Shown here: one piece after another, positions 8,863 through 12,175 of the stretch | How the letters are laid out: each line of letters begins with the position of its first letter | Numbering within the stretch: position 1 is the first letter of the stretch | Assembly: GCA_001574975.1 (NCBI GenBank) | Contig: KQ965831.1 | Span: 34,265-46,439 of the forward strand | Direction of reading: 5' to 3' | Source of the DNA: Gonapodya prolifera JEL478 | Taxonomy: Eukaryota; Monoblepharomycota; Monoblepharidomycetes; Monoblepharidales; Gonapodyaceae | Length of the DNA stretch: 12,175 bases | Made by a program: the position numbers and the translations under genes | Notes under the pieces: model-generated | Seen by the model: the letters and a program-made list of their open reading frames with translations, nothing else | Database searches by the model: none | Told to the model about the DNA's origin: nothing

Positions 8863-10850
8863 CTAAGAGATCGGATTTAACCTCCATTCATAGTACGTGG
8901 TGGTCAGATTCAAGCTCACATTGCACGTGCATCTTCCAGAATGATGATACTGGGATTAAAACGGAGAGATCTGTTAGGTCCGAATCACATTGTCCCCCCT
9001 CTACCGCGCTGAACGTGGCGGCCGTGACTGGGAACTGGGTGATTTTCTCACCTTCTCCAGATCACGAGGACAGTAAGTGAAAGGTATGTGACGATAGCCT
9101 TACCAGAAGCTGGGTCAGTTCTGGGTACGGCTGAGCGACGCTGAAATCCCACCTATGTCTTCGAAAAAGATAACATCCTCCGGCTTTAAAAACAGCATGA
9201 CTGCAATCGAATGTATCGGTGCGTCTCCCCATCGCTCGTAGAAGAATCCTCCGGCTCTGTTAACACGAGCAGCGTTACCGTATCAGCATTCCGCATCCAC
9301 CCGCAAAATGTCCCTCAAGCTCTCTCAAAATGGCCACACGAACTCACTTATCCACCCAGTCAAACCACCTCCCGTACTCCTCGGACCTAAACCACCTGAG
9401 GTCCCCGATCTCAAAGTTGGACCAGAAGTGGCACAGAGAGTACTCATCCAAAAGACCACCCGGTGATAGAAAACGCCGCATTTGCGTCGATTGAGGTATG
9501 GTGTCGTTGGGGAATTGGGTATTGTGGTGCTCGATGAAGCCTTTTGTCGTGTTCCAGAGGGTTGGGATGGTGCTCTGGGAAGGTGGGAGGATTATGAGAA
9601 GTACAAATGGCGTTGAATAAAAATGCTAAAACGAGTTCGCCAAGCCGTGAGAAAATAGATACAAACCGTGTACTCCTTCAGACTGATGGTGAACCCGTAC
9701 TTGGCGCCACTCCTCGCCATTCGTGCGAACGGATCTTCGTGCACGTCACAAAAGAACTCGACGTCCGGTTCCACTGAAACCAAAAAAGAGCCATGGGCCA
9801 TCAGTCACGTAACTTGAAGGCGACTTTCGAAGGGATCAATATTAGACGAACTCACCGCGCCAGTAATAGTCAAAGTCTTGAAGTAAGGGATGGCGGTAGA
9901 AGAACCCCGACTCAAAACGGCACATATGGCGGTACGACTCACTTGTTGACACACGATTGTGAAGAACAGGGCGTGAGGGGCGTCGTGGTCAAAGTATTCA
10001 CAAACAAGACAACGCATATCGTTGATTTCTGTCCCAAATAAGAACACCACACGCTGCCTCACCTCCCACCGTAGATCACATTTTCCGCCTTCATTCTCTC
10101 CCAACTTTGCTGCGCCTTGTTCCTGTCGATGAAGTCTGGTATGGACCAGTGCTCCGCGGGAACTCGCCCAAAGTGCACCGTGGCGTTTGTGAGGTTGCGG
10201 ACGTGGGACATGAAGGTCTGACGGGGGCAGACACAAGGGTAAAGAGAGTTGAGGAACAGACGGATGTGCGAAAGTGGTGAAACTGAATCACGTCATCTGT
10301 TTCTGTTCGACAAGAGACGGACCTGGTCGAACTCCTCATTGTTCAAGAACACATAGGGATACCCGTAGTTTCGATTAAATCGGTCTTCCAGCTGCCGCAT
10401 GGTAGCTTTCCATGACCACAAGTCCAAGTTCTTCAGAAGAATGACGAAACACGCTCGTGGTCGCGACGGGGCAGATGACGTGATCGGGTGGACCAGGGGG
10501 GTCGAAGCGACCCGAGAGGGCGGCTGCGGCTCTCGAAACCTCGGTACAGTATCGATTATGTCCGCATGTATGGGCGATAAACGTCCAGGTCCGATGATCC
10601 ACTCCGCAGGTGTCACCCCGCCTTCCCACCGATCCAAAAGCACGCCCAAGCCCAGTACGGTAGCGAGAACAGCAGCCCCGGCAAGCGCAGGCAAAAATCG
10701 ACGGGGGAGAGTGGCTCGAGCCCCCCGCAACGTCTTGCGCCCTTCATCCAGCATGATGCGAACCCGTTTCGATACAGCAAAGTCGCCTCCTGGTGTTCCA
10801 GTTCGGCCAAGGGCACGTGGTAGAGAGGATCGTCGCGCGTGGTAGGGCAT
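8863..10850 (-). CDS. Golgi alpha-1,2-mannosyltransferase, Kre2/Mnt1 family (GT15)
   Basis: Eight minus-strand exons are supported: 10850-10323, 10217-10063, 9941-9856, 9773-9667, 9574-9348, 9256-9153, 9098-9052 and 8949-8863. They sum to 1341 nt (446 aa), and every junction is phase-consistent. The product is a type II membrane protein with a basic N-terminus, a membrane anchor at about 53-72, a proline/serine-rich stem and then the catalytic domain. Family signatures are CFVILLKN...[53 protein letters not shown] (EPD 258-260, metal/donor site), [23 protein letters not shown] (Glu347, proposed catalytic residue of the family), [17 protein letters not shown] (His406) and a Cys-containing tail SGRCTCNV. 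It transfers mannose from GDP-mannose onto O- and N-glycans in the Golgi lumen. The ATG at 10850 is chosen as the first good Met before the basic region. Which paralogue (KRE2/KTR) it represents cannot be told. Confidence 0.95.
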
Positions 10851-11096
10851 TATGATGGTGCAGTACGGCTGCGCACTCTGCCAGGGATAGAGCTGTGACG
10901 TCAAAGTTTTAACCGGCTGGTAATATTACTCCGCCCATAACTACAAATGAAATTTCGCTTCAAAACATTGGGATCGAGATCAAAAAGGCCCACAGGAGAA
11001 TCCCCATCATGATATTTGCACCCGTCTGCGTGATAGATACACATTCTCGCAAACACACCGCAGTGGCTTGATATGTCAAAAGCGTACCATTGGGGC
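10851..11096. other. Intergenic region between p24 gene and mannosyltransferase
   Basis: These 246 bp separate the p24 stop (11097) from the mannosyltransferase ATG (10850), both on the minus strand. Apart from the TGACGTCA site nothing is recognised, and open frames here do not resemble proteins. Confidence 0.5.
10896..10903. promoter_or_regulatory. CRE/ATF-type palindrome TGACGTCA
   Basis: A perfect 8-bp TGACGTCA lies 46 bp upstream of the mannosyltransferase start codon. This is the consensus site of ATF/CREB-type bZIP factors, including fungal ones. A single occurrence can arise by chance, but the promoter-proximal position fits a regulatory site. Confidence 0.4.
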
Positions 11097-12035
11097 TCAA
11101 ACGCGCCCTTTCTGCAGAGAGCCCCTAGAATCACAACAAAAAGTCAAGTTAGATGGAGTCGGCAATGGTCATTCCAGAGCGCTCCCCGCCGTAGTGTGGA
11201 AACATCGTCAAGGTGACCAGTTCCATCGAATTCTCCGCCACTTGGCTCGTGCGAGTCATCCGAGACAGTCAAAATACACCGCAACTCACTTGAAAAAGCC
11301 CTGAACGATTGTGACCTGGAGAATGGCCATGCCAATGATGAGAAGGGTCTGGAAGATAGCGAACCAGTAAATCCGCGATTCGGTACTCTTGACCGTCGAG
11401 AAGTTTCGGTTATCTCGCGAGCGCAGGTACAGTTGGTTCCGGTGAATCGATCCCAGGGAGCTGCCAATGTTGGCGACAGACTCCTCCACTTTGGTTTGGG
11501 ATTCGTTCGGTGCCGGTGTTTTCCGGGACTGTTTCCGGTTCTCCTCGCTCTCCGCCATGAGCTCAACCGTTACAACTTTCGAGTCGAACGTCGAGGCGGA
11601 GTTCTCGAAGCATGCCGATATCTCGCCGGCCGATGGCGAGCTGAAGACAAAGTCACCCTGCGACTCATCCTTCCCGGCGAGTATGGGTCTATCGTTCCCC
11701 ACGAAGCGGACCTCATAGTCGATGTCAAAGTTTCCACCGGATTGGACCTGGTTTTGGTTCCAGGATGTTCGAGACAACATCGACGACGTTGGCAATTCCA
11801 CATTTAGAATGAGCAAGCGCCATTCGATAGCCATCCACACAAAACTCACCGCAAAATAAAACGCGATCTTTTCATCCTCTTTCTCCGCGTGGACGTAGAA
11901 GCATTGCCGCTCCTGAGGCTGAAAACGGTACGTGAAGGCGTCTCCGCGCGCAGACCTCGCGAGAAGCACAAGAGCCAGCAACCCAAGGACTAGAAATGTG
12001 TGCGGCTGCCGCCGTCGCCTTGGGATGGATTCCAT
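11097..12035 (-). CDS. p24/EMP24-GP25L family cargo receptor, gamma-like subfamily
   Basis: Minus-strand exons are 12035-11850, 11747-11290 and 11124-11097, totalling 672 nt (223 aa), the usual length of p24 proteins. Introns are 11748-11849 (GTGAGT to CCAG) and 11125-11289 (GTGAGT to CTAG, with a CTAAC branch site). The layout is a signal peptide (about 1-31), a GOLD domain with paired Cys45 and Cys108, a coiled-coil region (about 140-185), a membrane segment (about 189-210) and a short cytosolic tail with FF at 213-214 followed by basic residues. The run AFYFAVQSGGNFDIDYEV resembles p24-gamma proteins (yeast Erp2/Erp3/Erp4-like). These receptors cycle between ER and Golgi in COPII and COPI vesicles as hetero-oligomers, selecting cargo such as GPI-anchored proteins. 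The last exon, only 28 nt, encodes the end of the tail. Confidence 0.95.
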
Positions 12036-12175
12036 GGGTGTGGGTTTCCGACAACGTTCTTCCAGCGTCCGAAGTCAAAACTGTTGAAATCGTAGCCGGC
12101 AGCGCACTAGCCAGTATGATTGTAGAAGTTGAAGACAAAAGAAAAAGATAAAATCTACGCCTAAGAACTAAGTGG
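12036..12175. promoter_or_regulatory. Upstream region of p24 gene (promoter/5' UTR)
   Basis: These 140 bp precede the p24 ATG on the minus strand and run to the window edge. They must include the 5' leader, but no TATA box or other recognised motif is evident. Confidence 0.35.

Noticed and set aside
9592-9801. Separate small gene starting MAHGSFLVS
   Set aside because: The first residues are intron sequence; the rest is exon 4 of the mannosyltransferase ([11 protein letters not shown]) and then intron again.
9805-10236. A 143-residue minus-strand frame
   Set aside because: It mixes an intron and an off-frame exon of the mannosyltransferase. The real exons 2 and 3 lie in other phases with clean splice sites.
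10399-10845. A 148-residue plus-strand open frame
   Set aside because: It is antisense to exon 1 of the mannosyltransferase and has arginine-rich shadow composition.

Overview
The window looks like nuclear DNA of a fungus, probably an early-diverging one such as a chytrid. The genes are split by short GT-AG introns (about 46-250 nt), several with a CTAAC/CTGAC-like branch site. One gene is a complete Kre2/Mnt1-type Golgi mannosyltransferase (GT15), a family known essentially from fungi. Placement below fungi is inference, resting mainly on the gene mix: SET-domain gene, large ankyrin proteins, and an intron-containing class A beta-lactamase fold. No tRNA, rRNA, CRISPR array or prokaryotic operon signature was seen.

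Left part (1-5400, accessory in character). The 3' part of a SET-domain gene enters from the left edge (1-1502, one intron). A 0.7 kb gene-poor stretch follows, with two AATAAA signals and a GC-rich block of GACCCG/CGGGTC words (1859-1967). Next are two tandem, same-strand copies of a gene with an F-box-like segment and ankyrin repeats. The first (2199-3568) can be read as a complete 420-residue protein, but its ancestral first exon has no start codon. The second (3755-5392) is a pseudogene with a stop, indels and a lost splice acceptor relative to the first.

Middle (5629-8650). A five-exon gene for a class A beta-lactamase-like serine hydrolase (364 aa, plus strand) converges with a four-exon gene for a protein with four CBS motifs (314 aa, minus strand).

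Right part (8863-12175, conserved housekeeping). Two minus-strand secretory-pathway genes lie in tandem: a p24-gamma family cargo receptor (223 aa, three exons) and, downstream, the eight-exon GT15 mannosyltransferase (446 aa).

The six gene models that are complete in the window, excluding the pseudogene, rest on phase-consistent splice sites read by eye. For the hydrolase, CBS, mannosyltransferase and p24 genes the exon sums close exactly in frame and the products match family motifs across the junctions. No clearly new multi-gene system was found. The most interesting points are the start-codon relocation and decay in the ankyrin pair, the domesticated beta-lactamase fold with KGG in place of KTG, and a p24 tail whose sorting signal depends on splicing of a 28-nt last exon.
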